A stretch of DNA of 64,000 nucleotides, from assembly GCF_024397915.1 (NCBI RefSeq), contig NZ_CP073347.1, positions 620,001 through 684,000 on the forward strand, given 5' to 3'. The position numbers and the translations under genes are program-made. Shown here in pieces: positions 37,734 through 46,169 of this stretch (position 1 is the first letter of the stretch; every line of letters begins with the position of its first letter). The stretch comes from Marinobacterium rhizophilum (GTDB taxonomy: Bacteria; Pseudomonadota; Gammaproteobacteria; Pseudomonadales; Balneatricaceae). A model generated the notes under the pieces. The model saw nothing but the letters and a program-made list of their open reading frames with translations, did no database searches and was not told where the DNA came from.

Positions 37734-39118
37734 GCGCGTTGTCCCGCTAGCCGCAGCCTGACCCTGAGGCCGTTTGCCGGGCTGCTTTCAATGATTAACT
37801 CACCGTCGTGAGCCTGCATCACGGCCTGCACGATGGCGAGCCCCAGGCCCGATCCTTCTTTGGCGGCGGTTAATCGACTGAAGCGCTGCAGGGCCTGGCG
37901 GCGCAGGTGGGGCGGGATGCCGGGCCCGCTGTCATCGACGATGATATCGAGGCCAGCATTGGGGGCGGTTGCCAGTGTCAGGCTGATCTGGTTGTTGTCG
38001 GGCCCGTAGCGCACGGCATTGTCGAGCAGGTTGCGGATGGCTTCACGCAGGCTGACGCGATCCGCTGCACAAACGCGGGTGTCGCAACTGCAGTGGTAGC
38101 CAAACTCGATGTCCAGGTGGGCGTGATCGCGCACGCATTCGGTCAGAACCTGTTTGAGCAGGGTATCAATATCGACGGGCTCCAGATGCTGGGTATCCCC
38201 GCGATGTACCACCATGGCGTGGGCCAGCAATTGATTGGTGAGGCGGGTCAGGCGCACATGCTCCTGGCGAATCTTTTCCAGCCTGTGGGGTAGCGTGGCC
38301 GGGTCGGCGACCTGCGTGGCGATATCGAGCTGCGCCTGGGTGGCGCTCAGGGCCGTGCGGATCTGGTGGCTGGCGTCGGCAATGAACATTTTCATGGTAT
38401 CGAGGTTTTGCAGCAATTGCTGTTGATAGCTGTTGATGGCTTCGACCAGCGGGGCTATCTCCTGGATCGGTGTCGCGCTGAGGCGGCGTGTATCGGAGGG
38501 GGTGCGCAGCTGCAGTGTGCGAGAAATGAGACTTAACGGCTGCAGTGCGCGATTGATGCCCAGCCAGACGATGGCAAGGGTCAGCAGCATGATGCCCGCA
38601 AGGGTCAGCAGCGCCTTGTAGAGCATGTCGGCCAGCAGCTCCTGGCGGGCGTTGCGGGTCTGGGCCAGGGTGACATGCACCCAGCCGGAAGCCCCTGCTT
38701 CGGTGAGGCGCTTGCTCTGCATCACCAGGCGCAGGGCATCGCCGTTGTAATCGCCGTTGTAAAAATGAGGTTCGTGGGAGGGTTCAAAGTTCGGCGGCTG
38801 AGGCAGATCCGGATAGCCGGTGATCAGTGCTCCCGCCTGATCAGTGACCCGGTAAAAGACCTTGTCGCTGGGCGCCAGCTGCATCATTTCCATGGCGGCA
38901 TAGGGAAGGTCGAGGTCGGGCTGGCCATTGCGCACGAAGACGCCTTCGATGATCGACAGGCTGGCACTGTTGAGCAGCCGGTCGTAGGAGAAGTCCGCGG
39001 CCTGTCGGGCGTAGTGCCAGACACCCGCACTGAGCAGCAGCAATACCATCAGCAACAGTATCGCGGTACGCGACAGCAGGCGGCGGCGCAGCGAATAGTC
39101 CGGCTCAGTCGTTGACAT
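37730..39118 (-). CDS. tctE: Sensor histidine kinase, TctE type
   Basis: 462 aa inner-membrane kinase. TM1 (AILLLMVLLLLSAGVWHY), a periplasmic 2CSK_N-type sensor (about residues 40-165), TM2 (ALLTLAGIMLLTLAIVWLGI), a HAMP-like segment, then the phosphoacceptor His in MFIADASHQIRTALSATQAQL (about residue 251). N box in LREAIRNLLDNAVRYGP, G1 DIIVDDSGPGIPPHLR and G2 GSGLGLAIVQAVMQAH complete the ATPase. Overlaps tctD by 14 bp and the binding-protein gene by 4 bp. Likely activates tctCBA transcribed divergently. Confidence 0.92.
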   Translation of the reverse strand: MSTTEPDYSLRRRLLSRTAILLLMVLLLLSAGVWHYARQAADFSYDRLLNSASLSIIEGVFVRNGQPDLDLPYAAMEMMQLAPSDKVFYRVTDQAGALITGYPDLPQPPNFEPSHEPHFYNGDYNGDALRLVMQSKRLTEAGASGWVHVTLAQTRNARQELLADMLYKALLTLAGIMLLTLAIVWLGINRALQPLSLISRTLQLRTPSDTRRLSATPIQEIAPLVEAINSYQQQLLQNLDTMKMFIADASHQIRTALSATQAQLDIATQVADPATLPHRLEKIRQEHVRLTRLTNQLLAHAMVVHRGDTQHLEPVDIDTLLKQVLTECVRDHAHLDIEFGYHCSCDTRVCAADRVSLREAIRNLLDNAVRYGPDNNQISLTLATAPNAGLDIIVDDSGPGIPPHLRRQALQRFSRLTAAKEGSGLGLAIVQAVMQAHDGELIIESSPANGLRVRLRLAGQRA

Positions 39119-39773
39119 GGGCGAGATACCCCAGGCCGCGGATGGTCTTGATGATCAGGGTTGAGTCCGCCAGCTGTTTGCGCAGGCGGGTCAGGGCCTG
39201 CTCAATCGCATTGGGGGTATAGGCTTCGTTAAAGGTGTAAAGCCGGTTGGCGATGTCGTCCTTGGTCAGAATACGGTCGAGATTTTTCAGAAACAGCTCC
39301 AGCAGCTGTATTTCCCGGGGGCGCAGGTCGACGGGCTGGTCGTTGATGCGCACGGTTTGTGCGGCCAGATCGTAGCTGAGGTTGCCATATCGCATCAGGT
39401 TGCTGGCGTCTCCCCGTTCGCGCCGCAGCAGCGCCCGGCAGCGGGCCGCCAGTTCCCGAAAATCGAACGGCTTGACCAGATAATCGTCGGCGCCCAGGTC
39501 CAGTGCGCTGACGCGATCGTCGACTTCCGCCCGGGCGGTCAGTACCAGCACCGGAATCCGGCGGCCCTGGGCCCTCAGGCTCTGCAGCAGCTGATAGCCG
39601 CTGCGCCCCGGCAGATTGATATCCAGTATCAGCAGGTCGAAATCGTCAAACGACAGGTTGCGTTCGGCCTGCTCGACCGAGCCTGCCCAGTCCAGCGGAT
39701 GGCCGAGATTGCAGAAGTATTCCCGGCAGGCGTCGGCGAGGGTGTCGTTGTCTTCAATGAGTAGCATGCGCAT
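39105..39773 (-). CDS. tctD: Response regulator, OmpR family (TctD type)
   Basis: 222 aa. Receiver domain with acidic pocket (LLIEDN), phosphoacceptor Asp in FDLLILDINLPGRSGYQ (about residue 53), Thr in VLVLTARAEVDDR and Lys in DDYLVKPFDFREL. The C-terminal winged helix (VDLRPREIQLLELFLKNLDRILTKDDIANRLYTF...NAIEQALTRLRKQL) is typical of OmpR/QseB/TctD. First gene of the minus-strand operon and divergent from tctC; direct repeats in the 148-bp gap are candidate binding sites. Confidence 0.93.
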   Translation of the reverse strand: MRMLLIEDNDTLADACREYFCNLGHPLDWAGSVEQAERNLSFDDFDLLILDINLPGRSGYQLLQSLRAQGRRIPVLVLTARAEVDDRVSALDLGADDYLVKPFDFRELAARCRALLRRERGDASNLMRYGNLSYDLAAQTVRINDQPVDLRPREIQLLELFLKNLDRILTKDDIANRLYTFNEAYTPNAIEQALTRLRKQLADSTLIIKTIRGLGYLAHVND

Positions 39774-39831
39774 AGGCCGGCGATTGTCTCCGATTCGGCG
39801 GGGTCTGGCAAAGACATAAATTTTCGCAGGC

Positions 39832-39848
39832 TGTCAGGCTGGTGTCAG
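39832..39848 (+). promoter_or_regulatory. Direct repeats upstream of tctC, candidate TctD box
   Basis: TGTCAG at 39832-39837 and again at 39843-39848, 11 bp apart (one helical turn), the arrangement recognised by OmpR-family dimers. Located between the divergent tctD and tctC genes. Confidence 0.5.
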
Positions 39849-39921
39849 TTTGGAGGCCTAGGATGGCCGGGCTGCTCAGGACAGGATCCCGAGCCATAAA
39901 AATTATAAGCGGAGAATAACG

Positions 39922-40899
39922 ATGAAGCTAAACATGGGTGCCTTGATGCTGACCGGTGGCCTGACTCTGGCCATGAATGCAGTGGCGTTTGAACCGTCCA
40001 AGCCCGAGTGTATTGCCCCGGCCAAGCCGGGTGGCGGCTTTGACCTGACCTGCCGGATTGTATCCAACGGCTTTGCCGACGCGGGCCTGCTCAAGGCTCC
40101 GATGGCAGTTACCTTTATGCCCGGTGGTGTCGGGGCAGTGGCCTACAACCATATCAATGGTGTGCGTCCCGATGATGGCAACGCGCTGGTGGCATTCAGT
40201 TCCGGTTCGCTGCTGAACATTGCGCAGGGCAAGTTTGGCAAGGATCTCGATGAAAATGATGCCCGCTGGGTGGGTGCCGCCGGGGTCGATTACGGCGCCA
40301 TCATGGTGAAGGCCGATGCCCCCTGGAATACGCTGCAGGAGCTGGTTGCGGATATCAAAAAGGATCCGACCAAGTTCGTTGTCGGTGCCGGCGGCGGGGT
40401 TGGCAGCCAGGACTGGATGAAAGCGGCGATTCTGATGAAATCATCGGCTGTGGACCCCAAATCCATGCGTTACGTCGCCTACGAGGGCGGCGGTGAGGCA
40501 CTGGCCGCCCTGATGGGCGGGCATATACAGGTGTACCCGGGGGATGCCGGCGAGATGCAGGGGCAGCTCGAAGCCGGCAAGGTGCGGGTGCTGGCGATCA
40601 TGTCGCCGGAGCGCCTGGACGGCGAGTTTGCCGCCATTCCGACGGCAACGGAGCAGGGTATTGATGCGCAGTGGACCATCTTGCGCGGCTTTTATCTCGG
40701 CCCGAAGGTGTCCGATGAGGCCTATCAATACTGGGCATCCGAGTTTGGCAAGGCTTATGAAAGCGAAGCCTTTCTGGCGGCCGTTGCCGACAAGGGACTG
40801 ATGCCGTTCAAAATGCAGGGGCCGGAGTTCGATAGCTATGTCCGCGAACGGGTGGGCTACATGCGTGCTCTGGCCCGCGAAGCCGGCTTGATTGAGTGA
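39922..40899 (+). CDS. tctC: Tripartite tricarboxylate transporter substrate-binding protein
   Basis: 325-aa periplasmic binding protein of the Bug/TctC family. Signal peptide residues 1-22 (ending MNAVAF). Body motifs: ECIAPAKPGGGFDLTCRIV (the family phosphate/carboxylate-binding loop), FMPGGVGAVAYNHI, VVGAGGGVGSQDW, and GHIQVYPGDAGEM. It delivers a tricarboxylate or related anion to TctAB. SD GCGGAG fits the ATG. The ligand cannot be read from the sequence; citrate is the default for the tctCBA/DE arrangement. Confidence 0.93.
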   Translation: MKLNMGALMLTGGLTLAMNAVAFEPSKPECIAPAKPGGGFDLTCRIVSNGFADAGLLKAPMAVTFMPGGVGAVAYNHINGVRPDDGNALVAFSSGSLLNIAQGKFGKDLDENDARWVGAAGVDYGAIMVKADAPWNTLQELVADIKKDPTKFVVGAGGGVGSQDWMKAAILMKSSAVDPKSMRYVAYEGGGEALAALMGGHIQVYPGDAGEMQGQLEAGKVRVLAIMSPERLDGEFAAIPTATEQGIDAQWTILRGFYLGPKVSDEAYQYWASEFGKAYESEAFLAAVADKGLMPFKMQGPEFDSYVRERVGYMRALAREAGLIE

Positions 40900-40908
40900 G
40901 GTTGAAGC

Positions 40909-41343
40909 ATGTATGACCGCATCTTTGCGGGTGCCTTGCTGCTGCTGTCCGGGCTTGTCGCCTGGGCAGCGCTCAGCCTGGATGTCCCCTTTCAGTACGA
41001 ACCTCTGGGGCCCAAGGCCTTCCCGGTAATACTCGCAGTCTTGCTGGCGATCGCAGCCCTCTGGCTGATGTATCGCCCAAGCAGGAATGACTGGCACCCC
41101 AATGCCGCCATTCTGGCAAAGCTGGCCGGTGGACTCTGCCTGATGGTGCTCTATGCCGTGCTGTTCGAATCCGCCGGTTTTATTCTTGCCACCTTTGTGG
41201 TGGGCTCCCTGTTCAGCTGGTTGTTCGGCGAAAGGCCGTTGCGGGCCGCCGGTTACGCACTGGTGATGAGTCTTGGCAGCTATTTCCTGCTCAAGGATCT
41301 GCTGCAGCTCAATGTACCCGCCGGCGTGCTGGTTGGAGGTTAA
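40909..41343 (+). CDS. tctB: Tripartite tricarboxylate transporter small membrane subunit
   Basis: 144 aa with four hydrophobic segments: IFAGALLLLSGLVAWAALSL, AFPVILAVLLAIAALWLMY, ILAKLAGGLCLMVLYAVLFESAGFILATFVVGSLFSWLF and ALVMSLGSYFLL. GPKAFPVILA is the TctB signature. It starts 9 bp after tctC and ends 3 bp before tctA. Confidence 0.92.
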   Translation: MYDRIFAGALLLLSGLVAWAALSLDVPFQYEPLGPKAFPVILAVLLAIAALWLMYRPSRNDWHPNAAILAKLAGGLCLMVLYAVLFESAGFILATFVVGSLFSWLFGERPLRAAGYALVMSLGSYFLLKDLLQLNVPAGVLVGG

Positions 41344-41346
41344 TCG

Positions 41347-42885
41347 ATGGAAACACTGAATTTTCTGGCGACCGGTTTTGCGGTCGCCCTGGCACCGATG
41401 AACCTGATGCTCGTGCTGGTGGGCTGTTTCATGGGTACCCTGATCGGTTCCCTGCCGGGCATCGGTCCTATCAATGGTGTCGCGATCCTGTTGCCATTGG
41501 CCTACGCCATGGGATTTCCACCGGAGTCCGCACTCATCCTGCTGGCCGGTGTTTACTACGGCGCGGAATACGGTGGCCGGATCTCCAGCATTCTGCTGAA
41601 TGTCCCCGGTGATGCCGGTGCCATCATGACAACCCTTGACGGCTATCCAATGTCCAAGCGCGGTGAAGGCGGGCGGGCACTGGCGTTGTCAGCGGTGTCA
41701 TCTTTTGCCGGCAGTATGGGCGCGCTGCTGATGATGGTTGCATCGGCGCCGCTGCTCAGCCAGTTCGCAATACAGTTCGGCCCGACCGAATATGTCTGGC
41801 TGATGGTGTTTGCCTTTACCTGTCTGGCGACGATGGTCGGCAGCCGCCCGGTGAAAACCATGGTGGGGGTCATGATCGGCCTGCTGCTGGCCACTGTGGG
41901 GGTTGATTCGGGTACCGGTGTGCTCCGGTTTACCCTGGGCATTCCCAACTTCTTCGATGGCGTGGATTTTCTGGTGGTGGTGATCGGTCTCTTTGCCATC
42001 AGTGAAGTGCTGGCCCTGCTGGAGCAGTGGGCGCGCAAGGACCTCGTCATTACCCCGGTGGGTAAGAGCTTTGTCAGCCTTGCCGATCTGCTGGCCGTCA
42101 AATGGGTGGTACTGCGCTCTACGGTTATTGGCTTTCTGATTGGCGTATTGCCAGGCACAGGCGCGTCGATTGCCAGTGCGGTGGCCTATGGCACCGAAAA
42201 ACGCATCGCCGAAGGTGACGATGACCAGTTTGGCAAGGGTGACATCCGTGGCCTGGCCGCGCCGGAAGCGGCCAATAACGCTTCGGCTGCCGGTTCCATG
42301 GTGCCAATGCTGACCCTGGGCATTCCTGGCAGTGGTACGACCGCGATTCTGCTGGGTGCCTTGATGATGTTCAATATCACGCCCGGGCCACTGCTGTTTG
42401 AACAGCAGCCACAGATCGCCTGGGGGCTTATTGCGTCGATGTTCATTGGCAATATTGCACTGCTGGTGATGAACTTGCCGATGATCGGGCTCTTTGTGCG
42501 CCTGCTGTCGATTCGCCAGGCGTACCTGGTGCCGGTAATTGTCATGCTGACCTTTGTGGGCATCTATTCGATTCACGGTGACAGTTTCGACCTGTTCTTT
42601 ATGGTGTTGCTCGGCGTGTTTGGCTTCCTGTTGCGCAAGCTGCATTTCTCCCTGGCCCCGGTCATCCTGGGCCTGGTGCTGGGCGAAGTGCTGGAGGAAA
42701 ACCTGCGTCGGGCACTGTCGATCAGTGGCGGCGACTGGGGGATCCTGTTCAACGGTCCCATGGCGTATACCCTGGCGGTTGCTACGGCCGCTGCGCTGCT
42801 GGCACCGAGCCTGTGGCGCTGGTATAAAAAATCCGCAAAGAATGGAGTGAAACCTGGGGCATCGCTGGCCGACAGCGGGGACTGA
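41347..42885 (+). CDS. tctA: Tripartite tricarboxylate transporter large permease subunit
   Basis: 512 aa, about 12 membrane segments. Family motif GSLPGIGPINGVAILLPLAYAMG near residue 40 and the second copy GVLPGTGASIASAVAYGTEKRI near residue 265, both with the GxxPGxG pattern, plus GGRISSILLNVPGDAGA and GAAPEAANNASAAGSMVPMLTLGIPGSGTTAILLGA. Together with TctC and TctB it forms a secondary, cation-driven transporter in the inner membrane. Confidence 0.95.
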   Translation: METLNFLATGFAVALAPMNLMLVLVGCFMGTLIGSLPGIGPINGVAILLPLAYAMGFPPESALILLAGVYYGAEYGGRISSILLNVPGDAGAIMTTLDGYPMSKRGEGGRALALSAVSSFAGSMGALLMMVASAPLLSQFAIQFGPTEYVWLMVFAFTCLATMVGSRPVKTMVGVMIGLLLATVGVDSGTGVLRFTLGIPNFFDGVDFLVVVIGLFAISEVLALLEQWARKDLVITPVGKSFVSLADLLAVKWVVLRSTVIGFLIGVLPGTGASIASAVAYGTEKRIAEGDDDQFGKGDIRGLAAPEAANNASAAGSMVPMLTLGIPGSGTTAILLGALMMFNITPGPLLFEQQPQIAWGLIASMFIGNIALLVMNLPMIGLFVRLLSIRQAYLVPVIVMLTFVGIYSIHGDSFDLFFMVLLGVFGFLLRKLHFSLAPVILGLVLGEVLEENLRRALSISGGDWGILFNGPMAYTLAVATAAALLAPSLWRWYKKSAKNGVKPGASLADSGD

Positions 42886-43301
42886 TGCTTACGGCTTTTG
42901 TGCCCTGCGTCTGACAGGCGGGCGGGTAGCGTTCGACTTTGGCCCTGTGCCGGAACCTTCGGGTTCTGGCACGGGGCTGAAATGTTTCTGGGACGCCTGT
43001 CAGGAGGCTGGAAACTTGAACCACGATTAATGCTTCAGTCTGTATCCCTGTTCAATTTTGGCTGTGGGTTATCAAAATGGTGAATAATATTTGTCACGGT
43101 TTTTGATGCCCTCAGGCCATTTTTGCTCTGCGCGTGTACTGCGTCTGGAGGTTGCCCATGCGCATCAGGTTTCAGTCCATCATTGTGAGGCTGGAACAGC
43201 CTATGCCCCTTGTCTCGGCACACCATTACTTGGCCGTTTGTCCCAGTCTAACGGTTCCTGATCTGTAAGACCTGCTGGTGCCCGCCAGGCGGTGCTGAGG
43301 G
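42886..43301. other. Gene-free region with nested inverted repeats
   Basis: 416 bp with no supported gene. A 16-bp stem (GCCCTGTGCCGGAACC / GGTTCTGGCACGGGGC, 42942-42977) with a TTCG loop is enclosed by a second perfect inverted repeat, CTGACAGGCG (42911-42920) and CGCCTGTCAG (42994-43003). The inner stem may end the tctCBA transcript although no T-run follows. TGGTGAATAATATTT at 43078-43092 recurs with one change at 44550-44564 upstream of a LysR gene. Confidence 0.5.
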
Positions 43302-44399
43302 CTATTTCGCGGGAACGGGGACGTCGCTTTTTGCCACGTCCTGGTTCTGCATTTTGATGTCAGCGCGCGCGCTGTCTTCGGGGGTGGGGTGCAGCCTGCG
43401 TTCACCGTTATCCTCGCCGTGCCTTAAATCGAGGCGGCTGAGCAGCGCGAAGTGATCGGAGCCCTTGAGGCACAGGCGTTGCAGCTCGAGCACCCGAAAG
43501 TGATGGCTGTGAAAAATATGATCCAGCGGCCAGCGGATAAACCAGTGTTCGGCGTGGAAGGTATTGAACATGCCGCGGCCGATACGCGGGTCGCGCAGGC
43601 CACTGATCTTGCGGAACAGGCGGGTGGTGGAGGACCAGGCTACATCGTTGAGATCGCCGGTGACCACCACCGGCAGGGTGTTGTCAGCCACGCTTCTGGC
43701 CACGGCCAGCAGTTCGGCATCGCGCTCGGCCGAGGCTTCATTTTCGGTCGGGCTCGGCGGTGCCGGGTGCAGGAAATGGGCCCGGACCCGGGCGCCATTG
43801 GGCAGCAGGATCTGGGTGTGCATCGAGGGGACGTCGGGCTCCACCAGGTATTCGATGGTACTTTCCTGCAGTGGCAGACGCGAGTACACATGCATGCCAT
43901 ACAGGTTATCCAGTGGGCACCGGATACTGTGGGGGTAGTCCGCTGCCAGTGTGTCCAGCTGCTGTTGCCACCAGTTATCGGATTCCAGCGTCACCAGAAT
44001 ATCGGGCTTGTGTTGGTTGACGAGGTCTATCAGGCAGTCGGCATGGCGGTTACTGGCCAGGACATTGGACGTGAGAATGCTCAGGGGCTGCATTGCGGTG
44101 TCGGGCGTCGAGGCTTTTACCTCGACAGCATGCAGCCTGCTGTAGGGGAAGACCCACCAGGCGTGATAGGCAAGGCAGGCCAGGTTCAGGGTGATCAGTG
44201 CCAGGCTCTGCGGGCGGGAAAGGTCGAGCAGCCAGACGGCAAGCAGCAGCGTGCCCAGGATCAGGCTGATCAGTTGCACGCGGGGAAAATCCAGCCCGCG
44301 AACCCACCAGGCTTCGTGGTTCCACAGGGGCAGCAGGGTCAGCAGTGCGATGAACAGGCTGGCCAGCAGAAAAAGCGTCAGTGTCATGGACAGATTCAC
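43302..44399 (-). CDS. Membrane-anchored endonuclease/exonuclease/phosphatase family protein
   Basis: 365 aa. Three N-terminal membrane segments (TLTLFLLASLFIALLTLLPL, VQLISLILGTLLLAVWLL, LALITLNLACLAYHAWWVF), then an EEP domain from about residue 105: LSILTSNVLASNRHADCLIDLV (Asn metal ligand), DILVTLESDNWW (Glu ligand), PVVVTGDLNDVAWSS (GDxN catalytic motif) and the C-terminal GSDHFALLSRLDL (SDH motif). This is the arrangement of YafD-like EEP proteins. Substrate (phosphoester, possibly lipid or nucleic acid) is unknown. A charged 50-residue tail follows the domain. Confidence 0.85.
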   Translation of the reverse strand: MNLSMTLTLFLLASLFIALLTLLPLWNHEAWWVRGLDFPRVQLISLILGTLLLAVWLLDLSRPQSLALITLNLACLAYHAWWVFPYSRLHAVEVKASTPDTAMQPLSILTSNVLASNRHADCLIDLVNQHKPDILVTLESDNWWQQQLDTLAADYPHSIRCPLDNLYGMHVYSRLPLQESTIEYLVEPDVPSMHTQILLPNGARVRAHFLHPAPPSPTENEASAERDAELLAVARSVADNTLPVVVTGDLNDVAWSSTTRLFRKISGLRDPRIGRGMFNTFHAEHWFIRWPLDHIFHSHHFRVLELQRLCLKGSDHFALLSRLDLRHGEDNGERRLHPTPEDSARADIKMQNQDVAKSDVPVPAK

Positions 44400-44647
44400 C
44401 GGGTGTAGCCCCGTGCAACCGGGGCGCTGACAGGAGCGTTGCCGTGACTGGCAGCGCTGAGGTCAGAATAAAGGGCTTTGCGACTGAAACCAATGCCTGG
44501 TCGCGCTGCCTGCCCGTAAGGCGGCAAGCCGCTACTGTTGTCATGCTATTGGTAAATAATATTTCCATGCTCATTAGTTATCATTATGATTGTTGTTCGC
44601 CCGTGTGCCTTGTTGGCAGCGGCTTGGCGGACTGACCGGGGACACTG

Positions 44648-45532
44648 ATGAAAAACCTGCCGACGGATTTGCTGCGTACCTTTGTGACCATCAATGACCT
44701 GGGCGGTTTTACCCAGGCGGGGGAGGTGCTGGGGCGGTCGCAGCCTGCGGTCAGCCTGCAGGTCAAGCGGCTCGAGGAGCTGGTGGCGGTGCAGCTGTTC
44801 AATCGTGCCCAGGGGCTGCGCCTGACCGAAGAGGGGCAGATGCTCTATGGTTATGCCCGCAAGATTCTGGACCTGAACGATACTGCGGTATCACGGTTGA
44901 TGACACCGGCGGTGAGCGGCTCGGTGCGCCTGGGAATTCCCAATGATTTTGAGGTGTCTTTTCTGCCCATGACGCTGTCGAAATTCTCCCGCGCCTATCC
45001 CAACGTAATGCTGGATGTCAGCAGCGATCTGAGTGTGAACCTGCGGCGGGACTATCTGCGCGGCGCCTACGATCTGGTGATGAGCATGGATGAGCATCCG
45101 TCGTCGCAGATACCCGCGGACGAGGCCATCGTCGAGCCGCTGGCCTGGGTCAGTAGCCCGGGTTTTCGGCTCGACGCCGCTGAACCGGTGCCCCTGGTGC
45201 TGTACCCCAAGGGGTGCGTCTATCGGCACCATGTGACGGAGGCGCTGAACGAGGCCGGGATTGCCTGGCGTATCCTCTACTGCACGTCGAGCCTGCTGGG
45301 GATTCAGTCGGCCATCGAGGCTGGACTTGGGGTCAGCGCACTGGCCAGCAATACGGTGCCGGGTGTGCTGCGGGCCGACAAGACGCTCGGGCACCTGCCG
45401 TCCCTGGGTGATGTGACCATCGGCTTCAATTATGACGCTACCAGCCTGTCGGCGGCCGCGGCGCGCCTGCTGGAGCATCTGCGCCAGGGGCTGCAGCAGT
45501 GCCAGCTGTACCTGCCACCCAAGCGTGTCTGA
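44648..45532 (+). CDS. LysR-family regulator
   Basis: 294 aa. LysR HTH at residues 8-65 (LLRTFVTINDLGGFTQAGEVLGRSQPAVSLQVKRLEELVAVQLFNRAQGLRLTEEG), effector domain beginning VSGSVRLGIPNDFEVSFLP, with IQSAIEAGLGVSALASNT near the end. It is convergent with the ACT-protein gene (12 bp between stops), suggesting a link to the creatine operon on the minus strand. Such LdhR/IciA-like members often control amino acid catabolism; target and effector are not known. Confidence 0.88.
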   Translation: MKNLPTDLLRTFVTINDLGGFTQAGEVLGRSQPAVSLQVKRLEELVAVQLFNRAQGLRLTEEGQMLYGYARKILDLNDTAVSRLMTPAVSGSVRLGIPNDFEVSFLPMTLSKFSRAYPNVMLDVSSDLSVNLRRDYLRGAYDLVMSMDEHPSSQIPADEAIVEPLAWVSSPGFRLDAAEPVPLVLYPKGCVYRHHVTEALNEAGIAWRILYCTSSLLGIQSAIEAGLGVSALASNTVPGVLRADKTLGHLPSLGDVTIGFNYDATSLSAAAARLLEHLRQGLQQCQLYLPPKRV

Positions 45533-45544
45533 TCAGGCCGGGGC

Positions 45545-46072
45545 TCAGGCGCGGTGCAGGTTCTCGGTATTGAGGTCGAACTCCAGGCCGCGGGCCAGGT
45601 GGTTGAGGGCGCGGGTCAGGTGCTCGGTGGACAGCTCGCGCGTTAAGCGTGCCTGAATACGGGCATGGAAGCCCTGCTCGCCCAGCAGGGGCGCGCCGAC
45701 GCAGTGCTGGTTGTATTGCTCGATCAGGGCGCCGTGGCTTTCCAGGATCTGGCGGATCTCATGATCCAGCCCCAGCCGGAACTGGCCGCGCACGGCCAGA
45801 GATAGCTGCCGGCCCCCGGGTGCGGTGGGCTCTATACGCTGGCGTGTGATTATATGGAGTCCCCGGGTGCTGAAGATCTCCAGGCGTTGCCAGATCCAGC
45901 TGGCGTGTGTACCCGGCAGCTGCAGTTTCAAAAGGCCGCTGATGCGACCCTCCATGGCGGCCAGCTGGCGGTCCTGTATCAGGCCCTCGCCAAGCGCGAT
46001 GGTTTCGCAGAACTGCTGCAACAGGTCGGGGCAGTCCGGTCCTGCCAGGGTAATCAGCCAGGTGCTATTCAT
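45545..46072 (-). CDS. GcvR-like double ACT-domain protein
   Basis: 175 aa from the ATG at 46072 (182 from 46093). MNSTWLITLAGPDCPDLLQQFCETI is the ACT start of GcvR-type proteins; the second half (QLSLAVRGQFRLGLDHEIRQIL, FHARIQARLTRELSTEHLTRALNHLARGLEFDL) looks like a second ACT unit. GcvR binds glycine and antagonises GcvA in E. coli. Here the gene closes an operon for creatine breakdown, whose product sarcosine leads to glycine, so a glycine-sensing role is plausible (inference). No GcvA homologue is identified, although the convergent LysR protein is of GcvA's superfamily. Confidence 0.75.
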   Translation of the reverse strand: MNSTWLITLAGPDCPDLLQQFCETIALGEGLIQDRQLAAMEGRISGLLKLQLPGTHASWIWQRLEIFSTRGLHIITRQRIEPTAPGGRQLSLAVRGQFRLGLDHEIRQILESHGALIEQYNQHCVGAPLLGEQGFHARIQARLTRELSTEHLTRALNHLARGLEFDLNTENLHRA

Positions 46073-46169
46073 GAGTGTTATTCCATCGGTCATGGAGACT
46101 GAAAATCGGCCAGGGCCCGACTCTTTCGAGCGGGCCCCGGAATTTTAGAAGCCTGGGTTAGTGGCTGTT

